Origin: M3007 sp032115775
GTDB taxonomy: Bacteria > Bacteroidota > Bacteroidia > Chitinophagales > Saprospiraceae
DNA: 33,857 nucleotides
Reading direction: 5' to 3'
Assembly: GCA_032115775.1 (NCBI GenBank)
Contig: JAUMBL010000209.1
Coordinates: 1-33,857 of the forward strand
Shown here: positions 7,498 to 15,144 of the stretch, in pieces
Layout: every line of letters starts with the position of its first letter
How positions within the stretch are numbered: position 1 is the stretch's first letter
The notes under the pieces: generated by a model
Seen by the model: the letters and a program-made list of their open reading frames with translations, nothing else
Database searches by the model: none
Told to the model about the DNA's origin: nothing
Translations under genes and position numbers: made by a program

Positions 7498-9213
7498 CTA
7501 ATCAACCTGCAAAATTTGCATCCCCTCCGTCTTCCACTGAATTTTTTTCTCCAAACCGTAACAATCCAGGCGGTTGTGGTAGAAATACAGCACTTTGAAA
7601 TCGGAGGACACGATATCGCCGTTTTTATTCAAGCTCAGTGGTTCTTGCCTGTGGTAGGCGCCCAGTTTCCGCACGCCCTCACGGATCATCTCCGCGGGGT
7701 CGCCATAGACTTCAGGCGATAGCTTGAGTCGGTGCTCCTGTTGCCACTGGACGAGGATATCCCGAAACTGCCGGACGATGTCTTCCACCGCTTCGAAGGG
7801 GAAAACATATTCGTCCGGGGGGAGGCGGAGGATTCCGTAGATGTCCAGTTTGGGATGTTGGTGCAGCAACAATTGAAACACGGTGAAAGCGACCAAGTGG
7901 CTGCAGAGCACCACATTTTCCGCCCGGTATCGGTCGAGGATGCGGTCGGCGAGCAGTTTGGTGTATTCGGTTTCTCGTTGCGGATCCAGGTTTATTTTTC
8001 CGGCGAACTGGAAATAGGACGCGATCTGAATTTCATGGCCGTACTGGTCGAAGCTCCGGCCGCGGGCGTCCACAAAGTTGCCCAGTACGTCAATCGGTTT
8101 GCCGATGCTGAGGGTGATGTCGCTGGAGGTGGAAAAAAAGCGCCAGACAAAGCGCAGCATACTCCGGATTTGGGTACTCTCGTCGCGGAGGCGGATATAT
8201 TGTTCCTTCCCGGTACGGCGCAGGTGCTCCTCAATCAAAAAGGGTGCTTCCAGGACGAAGTGGTAATTGATCACCACCGGCACGATAAACACCTTTCTGT
8301 CGGATCCCTGGCTGCAAAGCGCGCGCTGCGCTTCCACCGCGGTGCCGAGCAGGCCCATTTTCAGATCCGCTTCGAGCGCGCCCGAGCGCGAGCGCGTTCC
8401 GCCCGGGAAAAACAGGCTATTGACGCCGCGCTGGATGCTCAGGCTGCTCATGGTTTTCAGCGTCTCCAAGTAAATCGGGTTTTTCTTGCGCCGATCCAAG
8501 CGGTAAGCGCCCAGGCGGTTCATAAAATAAGCGGCCGGGCCGAAATTGTACAGGTTGAGGCCGGCGCCGTAAGAAAAGGAGGGCAGGCCCACGATCTGAT
8601 CCATGGCATAGCCGACGAGGATGGAGTCCAGGTTGCTGAAGTGCGTGGGTACGGCGACCACCGTACCGTGTTTGAAGAGTTCCCGGACCGTCTCCACGTC
8701 GCCGACTACGTTCATCCGCTCGTGTAGTTGCCGTTTGCCGCTCCACAGCCCGCGGATGATGCTTTTAGAAACCGCCGCGTTGAAGAGCCGGCTGAAAAGG
8801 AAAGTCAGGAAATTTTGGGCAAATTTGAACGTGGAAATCCGGAACGTGCCGACGATTTCTTCCGAATACCGGTGAATAATCTTTTGCAGCACCAGTTCGG
8901 CCGTCTCCCGAGCCTCCTGATCTTCCCGATCGAGGCTGTACTGCACCAGTTGCTGGCTGATTCTGTTCCAAAAACTGCGCTCCGAGGGCGGATCCACCTT
9001 CCAAGGCTCCTCCTTGAGGCGAATCCGCTCCAGGTATATTGTTTTGACGATCGTATCTGCCAGTTGTTTGAACGGCAGGTTTTTGATTTTCTCGAAGGTT
9101 TCAGCGTCTATGTGCTGAATAAAATTCTGGCGATCTTTGCTCAGCAGGTAGATCGGCCAGTCTTCGATATTTTCTATGATGCGCGGACGTAGATGAACCG
9201 GTTTCAATGGCAA
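7498..9213 (-). CDS. PlsB-like glycerol-3-phosphate/1-acyl-glycerol-phosphate acyltransferase
   Basis: A 571-residue acyltransferase of the PlsB/PlsC fold, expected to transfer an acyl chain to glycerol-3-phosphate or a related acceptor at the inner membrane in phospholipid synthesis. The catalytic HX4D motif is HFSNLD at residues 191-196, within VPTHFSNLDSILVG. The acceptor-binding block is FFPGGTRSRSG at 268-278, and PVVINY follows near 315. In most family members the third block reads FPEGTRSR; here the Glu is Gly, which I note as a variation. About 170 residues precede the catalytic domain and about 200 follow it, as in PlsB-type enzymes. There is no obvious transmembrane segment. It lies 24 bp downstream of engB on the same strand, so the two are probably cotranscribed. 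Confidence 0.85.
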   Translation of the reverse strand: MPLKPVHLRPRIIENIEDWPIYLLSKDRQNFIQHIDAETFEKIKNLPFKQLADTIVKTIYLERIRLKEEPWKVDPPSERSFWNRISQQLVQYSLDREDQEARETAELVLQKIIHRYSEEIVGTFRISTFKFAQNFLTFLFSRLFNAAVSKSIIRGLWSGKRQLHERMNVVGDVETVRELFKHGTVVAVPTHFSNLDSILVGYAMDQIVGLPSFSYGAGLNLYNFGPAAYFMNRLGAYRLDRRKKNPIYLETLKTMSSLSIQRGVNSLFFPGGTRSRSGALEADLKMGLLGTAVEAQRALCSQGSDRKVFIVPVVINYHFVLEAPFLIEEHLRRTGKEQYIRLRDESTQIRSMLRFVWRFFSTSSDITLSIGKPIDVLGNFVDARGRSFDQYGHEIQIASYFQFAGKINLDPQRETEYTKLLADRILDRYRAENVVLCSHLVAFTVFQLLLHQHPKLDIYGILRLPPDEYVFPFEAVEDIVRQFRDILVQWQQEHRLKLSPEVYGDPAEMIREGVRKLGAYHRQEPLSLNKNGDIVSSDFKVLYFYHNRLDCYGLEKKIQWKTEGMQILQVD

Positions 9214-9237
9214 AAAAAAGCTGGATGCGTGAAGGGA

Positions 9238-9852
9238 TCAGGTTTTCAGCGGATTTCGTTTGACGAGGCGCTGGATATAGTTCAAAATCTCTTCCCGGCC
9301 CGTGCGGTACATCGAAGAGGTAATGAAACAATCGGGCAGCGATTCCCAGGTTTTGAGCAATTCCTGTTTAAAATCTTCTATATTTTGCAAAAGCTTATCT
9401 TTGCCGAGCCGATCCGTTTTGGTAAACACCAGCGCGAAGGGTACCCCCAATTCGCCCAACTGATTGATGAAATCCAGATCATTTTTTGCAGGCGCTATCG
9501 TCGCGTCAATGAGGACGAAGGCGACCAGCAGGGTAGGGCGGTTTTGGAGATAATCTTGGATCATAGCGGCCAGTTCCTTTTGTTTGACCTTGGACACTTT
9601 GGCATAGCCATACCCCGGCAGATCCACGAGATACCACGATTTGTTGATGATAAAATAGTTCAGCAGCTGCGTTTTCCCGGGGGTTGCGGATACTTTTGCC
9701 AGTCCCTTTCGGGCAGTCAGCATATTAATCAGCGAGGATTTGCCCACGTTGGATCGGCCGATAAAGGCGAACTCCGGGATGCCGGCTGCCGCCGGCGGGC
9801 AGTTTTTTTCTTTTGTAAAACTGGAAACAAATTCAGCCTGTCGAATTTCCAT
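9238..9852 (-). CDS. engB: ribosome biogenesis GTPase EngB/YsxC
   Basis: A 204-residue TrmE-Era-EngA-EngB-family GTPase needed for large ribosomal subunit assembly. G motifs are complete: G1 GRSNVGKSS at residues 32-40, the G2 threonine in ATPGKT near 56-61, G3 DLPGYG at 77-82, G4 TKTD at 144-147, and a G5-like TSS near 178. Its length is standard. It heads a likely two-gene unit with the acyltransferase. The ATG is only 7 bp downstream of an exact -7 box, which implies a leaderless or nearly leaderless transcript. Confidence 0.96.
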   Translation of the reverse strand: MEIRQAEFVSSFTKEKNCPPAAAGIPEFAFIGRSNVGKSSLINMLTARKGLAKVSATPGKTQLLNYFIINKSWYLVDLPGYGYAKVSKVKQKELAAMIQDYLQNRPTLLVAFVLIDATIAPAKNDLDFINQLGELGVPFALVFTKTDRLGKDKLLQNIEDFKQELLKTWESLPDCFITSSMYRTGREEILNYIQRLVKRNPLKT

Positions 9853-9859
9853 AGCCGGG

Positions 9860-9867
9860 CAAAGATA
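9860..9867 (-). promoter_or_regulatory. -7 box TATCTTTG for engB
   Basis: Minus-strand TATCTTTG matches TAnnTTTG exactly and ends 7 bp before the engB ATG, so transcription would start at or just before the start codon. Confidence 0.45.
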
Positions 9868-10009
9868 AAAAGAAGAACCGTATGAAGGCTTGGGTTTTAG
9901 GAAATCTTAAAGCTTCGTTAGGAAAAGGTTAATCCCGCCCCCTGCGCATTTTTTTGCGTACCAAACAAAAAACCGCACCGTTCTAATGTCTGTTAACCAA
10001 CTATTTTAT

Positions 10010-10633
10010 ATGAAAAATTATGCTTTTGTTCTCGCGCTCGCGTTTTTGCCCGCAGCGGTTTTCGCCCAGTTTTCCTTCGGACTCAAGGGCGGCGTAAACA
10101 CCCAACTCGCCCGTCCGGGCGATATTTTCGTGAGTAACGGAGATACCTCGTTCAATTTTGGCGTGAAGGACGTCAAATTCGGCACGCATTTCGGCGCTTA
10201 CGTGCGCATCGGGGAAAAAATATTCCTCCAGCCGGAAGTGATGCTTAACTCTATCCGCACAGACTTCCGCGTCGGGGAGTCCTCCGCAGGCGAAATCATT
10301 TTCAAGGAAAAGTACAACAACCTGGATATTCCGCTCTTAGTCGGTTTTACCGCCGGCCCGATCCGTTTTCACGGCGGTCCGGTCGGGCACTATTTCCTCA
10401 GCAGCAAATCCGAACTGACGGACATCGAGGGCTACAAGGAGCGCTGGAAACAACTCACCTGGGGCTGGCAGGCGGGGATCACCTTCGGAAAAGGTCGCCT
10501 CTCCGGCGATCTGCGCTATGAGGGGAATTTTAACCGCTATGGCGATCACATTACCTTTTTCGGGGATGCGTACAATTTCTCGAGCAATCCGTCCAGGCTG
10601 ATTCTCTCGCTCAATTTCGCACTGATCAAGTAA
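10010..10633 (+). CDS. outer-membrane beta-barrel protein (PorT/OMP_b-brl type)
   Basis: A 207-residue small outer-membrane barrel. I start it at the ATG 10010-10012 (MKNYAF...), which begins a clean signal peptide ending near AAVFAQ (residue 20); the open frame has an upstream ATG at 9986 that would only add eight residues. The mature part opens with FSFGLKGGVNTQ, the usual first strand of the Bacteroidota PorT-like barrel family, then alternates aromatic and small residues and ends with an aliphatic strand LILSLNFALIK, as barrel proteins do. It could be a structural porin-like protein; no substrate can be inferred. It converges on lpdA, with an inverted repeat in the 111-bp gap. Confidence 0.85.
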   Translation: MKNYAFVLALAFLPAAVFAQFSFGLKGGVNTQLARPGDIFVSNGDTSFNFGVKDVKFGTHFGAYVRIGEKIFLQPEVMLNSIRTDFRVGESSAGEIIFKEKYNNLDIPLLVGFTAGPIRFHGGPVGHYFLSSKSELTDIEGYKERWKQLTWGWQAGITFGKGRLSGDLRYEGNFNRYGDHITFFGDAYNFSSNPSRLILSLNFALIK

Positions 10634-10650
10634 ACCGGGCGATCTCTTGG

Positions 10651-10732
10651 CTCCCGCAGAATTCGCGGAATGCGCAGAAAACACTAATTTTTCAAAAAAA
10701 TCTTTTTGTGTTTTCTGCGCATTCTGCGGGAG
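10651..10732. terminator. bidirectional hairpin between convergent genes, built of 9-bp units
   Basis: The left arm (10651-10685) and right arm (10708-10732) are inverted copies: CTCC, CGCAGAATG-like and CGCAGAAAACAC blocks pair. The left arm carries one additional 9-bp unit (CGCAGAATT, CGCGGAATG, CGCAGAAAA in tandem) that the right arm lacks, which would bulge. The loop is A/T-rich. Its place between two convergent genes suits a shared terminator. Confidence 0.65.
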
Positions 10733-10744
10733 AAAATCGAGTTT

Positions 10745-12142
10745 TTACAAGTGGATCACCTCGCCGTAAGCCGCTGCGGTGGCTTCCATGATCGCTTCGC
10801 TCATGGTAGGGTGCGGGTGAATGGTCTTGAGAATTTCGTGTCCGGTCGTTTCCAATTTGCGGGCGGCCACGACTTCGGCGATCATTTCGGTTACGTTGGC
10901 GCCAATCATGTGCGCGCCCAGCCACTCGCCGTATTTTTTATCAAAAATGACTTTCACAAATCCTTCCGGTGCGCCCGCGGCTTTTGCTTTGCCGGAGGCC
11001 GTAAAGGGGAATTTCCCCACCAGCACCTCGTAGCCCGCTTCTTTTGCGGCTTGCTCGGTGTAGCCGACGGAGGCGATTTCCGGTGCGCAGTAGGTGCAAC
11101 CGGGAATATTGTTGTAATCAATCGGCTCGGCATGCAATCCTGCGATGTGCTCCACACAGGTAATCGCCTCGGCGCTGGCCACGTGGGCGAGTGCTTGGGT
11201 ATTGAGTACGTCGCCGATGGCATAAACGCCCGGCACGTTGGTGCGGTAAAAATCGTCCACCTTGATATAGCTGCGATCGGTTTGCACGCCCAGGGTTTCC
11301 AGTCCGATATTCTCCGTATTTGGGGTGACGCCCGCCGCACTCAGCACCACATCGCAGAGCAGGGTGTCGGTTTTGCCGTCTTTGCGGTTTTTTACGTGTA
11401 CTTTCACTTCTTTACCGGCGGTATCCACCGATTCAACCGACCAGCCACCGAACACTTTCATGCCTTTGCGCGTGTAGAGTTTGGACAGTTCTTTGGAGAT
11501 ATCGGCATCTTCGCGGGGTACCAGGCCCTGCTCCATGAATTCCACGATACTGACTTCCGTGCCGAGGGTGTGGTAGAAATAGCCGAATTCCACGCCGATC
11601 GCGCCGGCGCCGACGACCACCATGCGCTTCGGTTGTTTTTCCAGTGACATCGCTTTGCGGTATTCGATCACTTTCACGCCGTCTATCGGCAGGTTGGGCA
11701 GTTGCTTGGCGCGCCCGCCGGTGGCTACGATGATGTGCTTGGCGCTGTACTCCGCCACAGAACCGTCGGCGGCCGTGACCTGCACCTTCGGACCCGTGGT
11801 CAGCTTGGCTTCCCCCATGATCACGTTGATTTTATTCTTTTTCATCAGGAATTGCACGCCCTTACTCATGCCGTCGGCCACATTGCGGCTGCGCTGGATC
11901 ATGGCGGAAAAATCGGCGCTCGCCTTGCCTACTTTAATTCCGTACTCCTCGGCGTGGTTCAGGTAATCAAACACCTGCGCGCTCTTGAGCAAGGCCTTGG
12001 TGGGAATACAACCCCAGTTGAGGCAAATACCCCCCAGGCTTTCGCGTTCGATAATGGCGGTTTGAAGGCCGAGTTGGGAAGCGCGGATGGCTGCTACGTA
12101 GCCGCCCGGACCGGAGCCGATGACAATCAGATCAAAATTCAT
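10745..12142 (-). CDS. lpdA: dihydrolipoyl dehydrogenase
   Basis: A 465-residue FAD-dependent disulfide oxidoreductase, the E3 component that reoxidises dihydrolipoamide of 2-oxoacid dehydrogenase complexes or the glycine cleavage system with NAD+. Visible are the N-terminal FAD motif IGSGPGGYVAA (residues 8-18), the redox disulfide in GGICLNWGCIP (C40 and C45), the NAD-binding GAGAIGVEFG at 178-187, the second FAD motif VYAIGDV near 310, and the C-terminal catalytic HPHPTMSE (H444, E449). Length is normal. No E1 or E2 gene is adjacent, so it is a stand-alone lpd. An exact -7 box lies 53 bp upstream. Confidence 0.96.
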   Translation of the reverse strand: MNFDLIVIGSGPGGYVAAIRASQLGLQTAIIERESLGGICLNWGCIPTKALLKSAQVFDYLNHAEEYGIKVGKASADFSAMIQRSRNVADGMSKGVQFLMKKNKINVIMGEAKLTTGPKVQVTAADGSVAEYSAKHIIVATGGRAKQLPNLPIDGVKVIEYRKAMSLEKQPKRMVVVGAGAIGVEFGYFYHTLGTEVSIVEFMEQGLVPREDADISKELSKLYTRKGMKVFGGWSVESVDTAGKEVKVHVKNRKDGKTDTLLCDVVLSAAGVTPNTENIGLETLGVQTDRSYIKVDDFYRTNVPGVYAIGDVLNTQALAHVASAEAITCVEHIAGLHAEPIDYNNIPGCTYCAPEIASVGYTEQAAKEAGYEVLVGKFPFTASGKAKAAGAPEGFVKVIFDKKYGEWLGAHMIGANVTEMIAEVVAARKLETTGHEILKTIHPHPTMSEAIMEATAAAYGEVIHL

Positions 12143-12195
12143 ATTTGCAGATCGTGGTTGATGTTGCAGTGAAATAAAATTTGGTTAAAGCGGTG

Positions 12196-12203
12196 CAAAT
12201 ATA
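12196..12203 (-). promoter_or_regulatory. -7 box TATATTTG for lpdA
   Basis: Minus-strand TATATTTG is an exact TAnnTTTG match, 53 bp upstream of the lpdA ATG. The region upstream is A/T-rich; no exact TTTG at -33. Confidence 0.5.
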
Positions 12204-12337
12204 CGGAAACTAAGTTTAAATTTTGAGGCGCGTGTTTGTGCAGATTTTGACGCGAAGGCGAAATTGTGCTGAATTTTGGAGATTTTCCAGTGAAAAATGG
12301 CGAAAAACGAGCTGTTTTTTAACTTGACAAGAAAATC

Positions 12338-13567
12338 CTAAATCGTTTCGGTATAATTCAAATCCTCTTCAAAAGTTTCCCGCATACCAATCAGCCCGGC
12401 AAAAGCAATCAGCAGGCAAACGGCGCCGATGATCCAAGCCGCCGGAAGCACGCCGCCGGTAACAGCCGGATCTTTGAGCCACTTGAACGAAGCGGCGATG
12501 GGCACGAGCATGCCGCGGGCAAAATTCGGCACGGAGGTGGCGACGGTCGCCCGAAGGTTGGTGCCAAACTGCTCGGCGCCGATAGTCACGAAAATAACCC
12601 AAAATCCGACCGAAAGTCCTAAAATAAAATGCGCCAGGTAAAAAGAAGCGGCGGTGTCAAACTGCCCGCCCAAATACCAGGCAATCGCCAAGGCGTCGGC
12701 GGTAAGAAAAATGGCCATCACCTTAATTCGGCTCCGAAGCGCCTGACTCAAAAGCCCGGAAGCGACATCGCCGAGGATAATTCCGACGTAACAGGCCGCA
12801 ATGGCGTTGCCGCCGGTGATGCCCTCCAAGCCCTTTGCCTGTCCGAATTCGGGCGCCAGGGTCACCAGTACGCCCACCACAAACCAAGTCGGAAATCCGA
12901 TCAACAAACAGCGTAAAAAACGGACAAAGCGGTCGCGGTTGGTGAATAATGCCCAAAAATGCCCTTTTTTAACGTGATCCTCCAACTGAATCTGGCGGAA
13001 CATCCCCGAATCACGCACACCCAATCGAAGCGCCAGCAAGGCCAGACCCAATCCCCCGCCGATAAAAAAGCAGCTGCGCCAGTCGAAATACTGCGAAATA
13101 ATCCAGGCCAGCAGGGCGCCGCTCATGCCGACTGCCGCCACGAGCATGGTGCCGATGCCGCGTTTTTGTTTGGGCATAATTTCGGCCACCAGGGTGATGC
13201 CGGCGCCGAGCTCGCCGGCCAGTCCGATTCCCGCGATAAACCGGTAAAAAGCGTAGTCTGCCCCGGAAGTCGCAAATCCGTTCAGGATGTTCGCAATCGA
13301 GTACAGCAGAATAGACATATACAGAATGGAGACGCGGCCGCGCTTGTCGGCCAGCACGCCCCACAATACCCCGCCGAGCAACATGCCCGCCATTTGCCAG
13401 TTGAATAAGGCAATACCGGTGTCGGTCAACGCCTGCCCGCTATAGCCCAGATCGCTCAGGCTTTTGACGCGGACGAAGCCGAACAGCAGCAGGTCGTAAA
13501 TATCTACAAAATATCCCAGCGCCGCGACGATTACGGCGGTATTGAGCAATTTCGGCGAATCTGTCAT
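12338..13567 (-). CDS. MFS transporter, 12 transmembrane segments
   Basis: A 409-residue major facilitator. I use the ATG at 13565-13567 (MTDSPKLLNTAV), directly before the first membrane helix; a longer frame adds 21 hydrophilic residues and would run close to the preceding stop. The protein has about twelve hydrophobic segments. The loop between helices 2 and 3 carries the MFS signature GGVLWGVLADKRGRVSIL, and GELGAGITLVAEIMPKQKRG resembles the sugar/metabolite-acid symporter signature following helix 4-5. The sequence suggests the metabolite:H+ symporter branch, but the substrate is not determinable. It begins 40 bp after the symporter gene on the same strand, so the two transporters are likely cotranscribed. 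Confidence 0.88.
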   Translation of the reverse strand: MTDSPKLLNTAVIVAALGYFVDIYDLLLFGFVRVKSLSDLGYSGQALTDTGIALFNWQMAGMLLGGVLWGVLADKRGRVSILYMSILLYSIANILNGFATSGADYAFYRFIAGIGLAGELGAGITLVAEIMPKQKRGIGTMLVAAVGMSGALLAWIISQYFDWRSCFFIGGGLGLALLALRLGVRDSGMFRQIQLEDHVKKGHFWALFTNRDRFVRFLRCLLIGFPTWFVVGVLVTLAPEFGQAKGLEGITGGNAIAACYVGIILGDVASGLLSQALRSRIKVMAIFLTADALAIAWYLGGQFDTAASFYLAHFILGLSVGFWVIFVTIGAEQFGTNLRATVATSVPNFARGMLVPIAASFKWLKDPAVTGGVLPAAWIIGAVCLLIAFAGLIGMRETFEEDLNYTETI

Positions 13568-13607
13568 GGATGGATAGAATGAAAAAATGGAAAATTCCGG
13601 CCGCATG

Positions 13608-15059
13608 CTACGCGTCCGCCTGGTCGTCAAATTCGCCTTCCCAGCGGGCCACGACCGCCGAAGCCAGGCAGTTGCCGACGAGGTTGACGGAGGTTCTGCC
13701 CATGTCCATCAAGGCGTCTATGCCCAGGATGATGGCAATCGGCCATTCCGGAATGTCGAACTGCTGGACGGTGGCTGCCAGGATCACCAGGGATGCCCGC
13801 GGAACGCCGGCTACGCCTTTGGAGGTGAGCAGCAGGGTGAGCATGATGACAATTTGCGTGCCCCAGCTGAGCTCCATGCCCGCCGCTTGTGCGCAGAAAA
13901 TAGAGGCCAGCGCGAGGTACAAGGTCGAGCCGTCCAGGTTGAAACTGTACCCGGTGGGGATCACGAAAGCGACAATTTTACGCGGCACGCCGAATTTTTC
14001 CATCGCCTCCATCGCCTGGGGGAGGGCGGCTTCCGAACTGGCCGTGGCAAAAGCAAGGGAGGCCGGCTCGTACACCCGCTTGAAAAATTTCCGGATGGGA
14101 ATCCGAAAGAAAAGCATGACCGGGATGAAAACCACCAATACAAATACGATTAGCGCGAGATACAACGTACCCAGCAGCTGCAGCAAGTTCCAAACTACGT
14201 CGAAGCCCATCGTGCCGATTGTGTAGGCCACCGCGCCGCCCACGGCGAAGGGCGCGAAGTACATGATGATCCCGGTAAATTTAAACATCGCCTCCGCTAG
14301 TGCTTCGCACCAGTGGATCATGGTTTTTCGATGGGTTTCACTGACCTGCCGCAAACCCAGTCCAAATAGCAGACTAAAAACCACGATCTGCAGCGCAGCG
14401 CCCTCATAGACCATTTTGGAAATATTTTCCGGAAACGTATGCAGGAGTATTTTTTTCCAGTCCTGCTTCACCGGTGGTGGCGCGGCGGTTAGTTCTTTGC
14501 TGTTTAAATACAATTTAACCGTGCCTTTGGCCGTATCTACTTGGGCGCTGAGCGCCTCGCCGGATACCGATACGGCGGCGCCGGCCTTCACCGGGTTTGC
14601 AATGCCTTTGCCAGCCTGCGACCAGTTGATGGCGAGCAGCCCCACGACCAGTGCAATCGAGGTGGCCGCCAAAAAATAGGAAAAGGCCTTGACGCTGATC
14701 CGCCCCAGTTGTTTAGAACTTCCCTGTCCGGCAATGCCCACGACCAGGGTGGCGAAAAGCAGGGGGGCAATGATCGTTTTAATCAACTGGATGAAAATCT
14801 TGCTCAATACTTCAAGCTTGCCCGCAAACTGGGGCGTATCAATGCCTAATTCCGCTCCAATGACCATACTGATTAGAATCCAGGTCGTCAGTCCGCTATT
14901 TTTATAACCCGCCCAGCACAAGGCGGCAATAGCCGCCCAGCGGACGCCCGTGAGCAACGATCCGTCCGGGGGTAGGCCCAGCGACGACTGGAAAACATGC
15001 GGCAATAAAGCGAAAAAAAGGGCAATAACAGCAAACCAAATGGACTGGCGTGGCGACAT
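13608..15059 (-). CDS. dicarboxylate/amino acid:cation symporter (SDF/DAACS family)
   Basis: A 483-residue sodium- or proton-coupled transporter of the GltP/DctA family, moving glutamate, aspartate or C4-dicarboxylates across the inner membrane. The family landmarks are clear: the re-entrant loop SSEAALPQAM near residue 336 (in place of SSSAATLP), GYSFNLDGSTLY near 365 and the second loop DALMDMGRTSVNLVGN near 448, which contains the D and R/N residues that bind substrate. A hydrophilic insert at about 155-215 between membrane segments is longer than in GltP. It heads the transporter pair with the MFS gene. Which substrate is used cannot be read from sequence. Confidence 0.92.
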   Translation of the reverse strand: MSPRQSIWFAVIALFFALLPHVFQSSLGLPPDGSLLTGVRWAAIAALCWAGYKNSGLTTWILISMVIGAELGIDTPQFAGKLEVLSKIFIQLIKTIIAPLLFATLVVGIAGQGSSKQLGRISVKAFSYFLAATSIALVVGLLAINWSQAGKGIANPVKAGAAVSVSGEALSAQVDTAKGTVKLYLNSKELTAAPPPVKQDWKKILLHTFPENISKMVYEGAALQIVVFSLLFGLGLRQVSETHRKTMIHWCEALAEAMFKFTGIIMYFAPFAVGGAVAYTIGTMGFDVVWNLLQLLGTLYLALIVFVLVVFIPVMLFFRIPIRKFFKRVYEPASLAFATASSEAALPQAMEAMEKFGVPRKIVAFVIPTGYSFNLDGSTLYLALASIFCAQAAGMELSWGTQIVIMLTLLLTSKGVAGVPRASLVILAATVQQFDIPEWPIAIILGIDALMDMGRTSVNLVGNCLASAVVARWEGEFDDQADA

Positions 15060-15144
15060 GATTGTAGCGTTTTAACAAAATCGGCGAAAAATACTGTAAG
15101 CTTTTGTAACGAAGGAAAAAGAATGCACTATTTTCGCTTTCGAT

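Noticed and set aside
7336..7722. open frames across the trmD-acyltransferase gap
   Set aside because: They are by-products of the 156-bp inverted-repeat element and the antisense acyltransferase sequence; no start signal or conserved motif.
7732..8727. 331-codon open frame on the plus strand
   Set aside because: It is a shadow of the acyltransferase gene, which has the HX4D motif.
10706..11647. 313-codon open frame on the plus strand
   Set aside because: It lies antisense to lpdA, an unmistakable gene.
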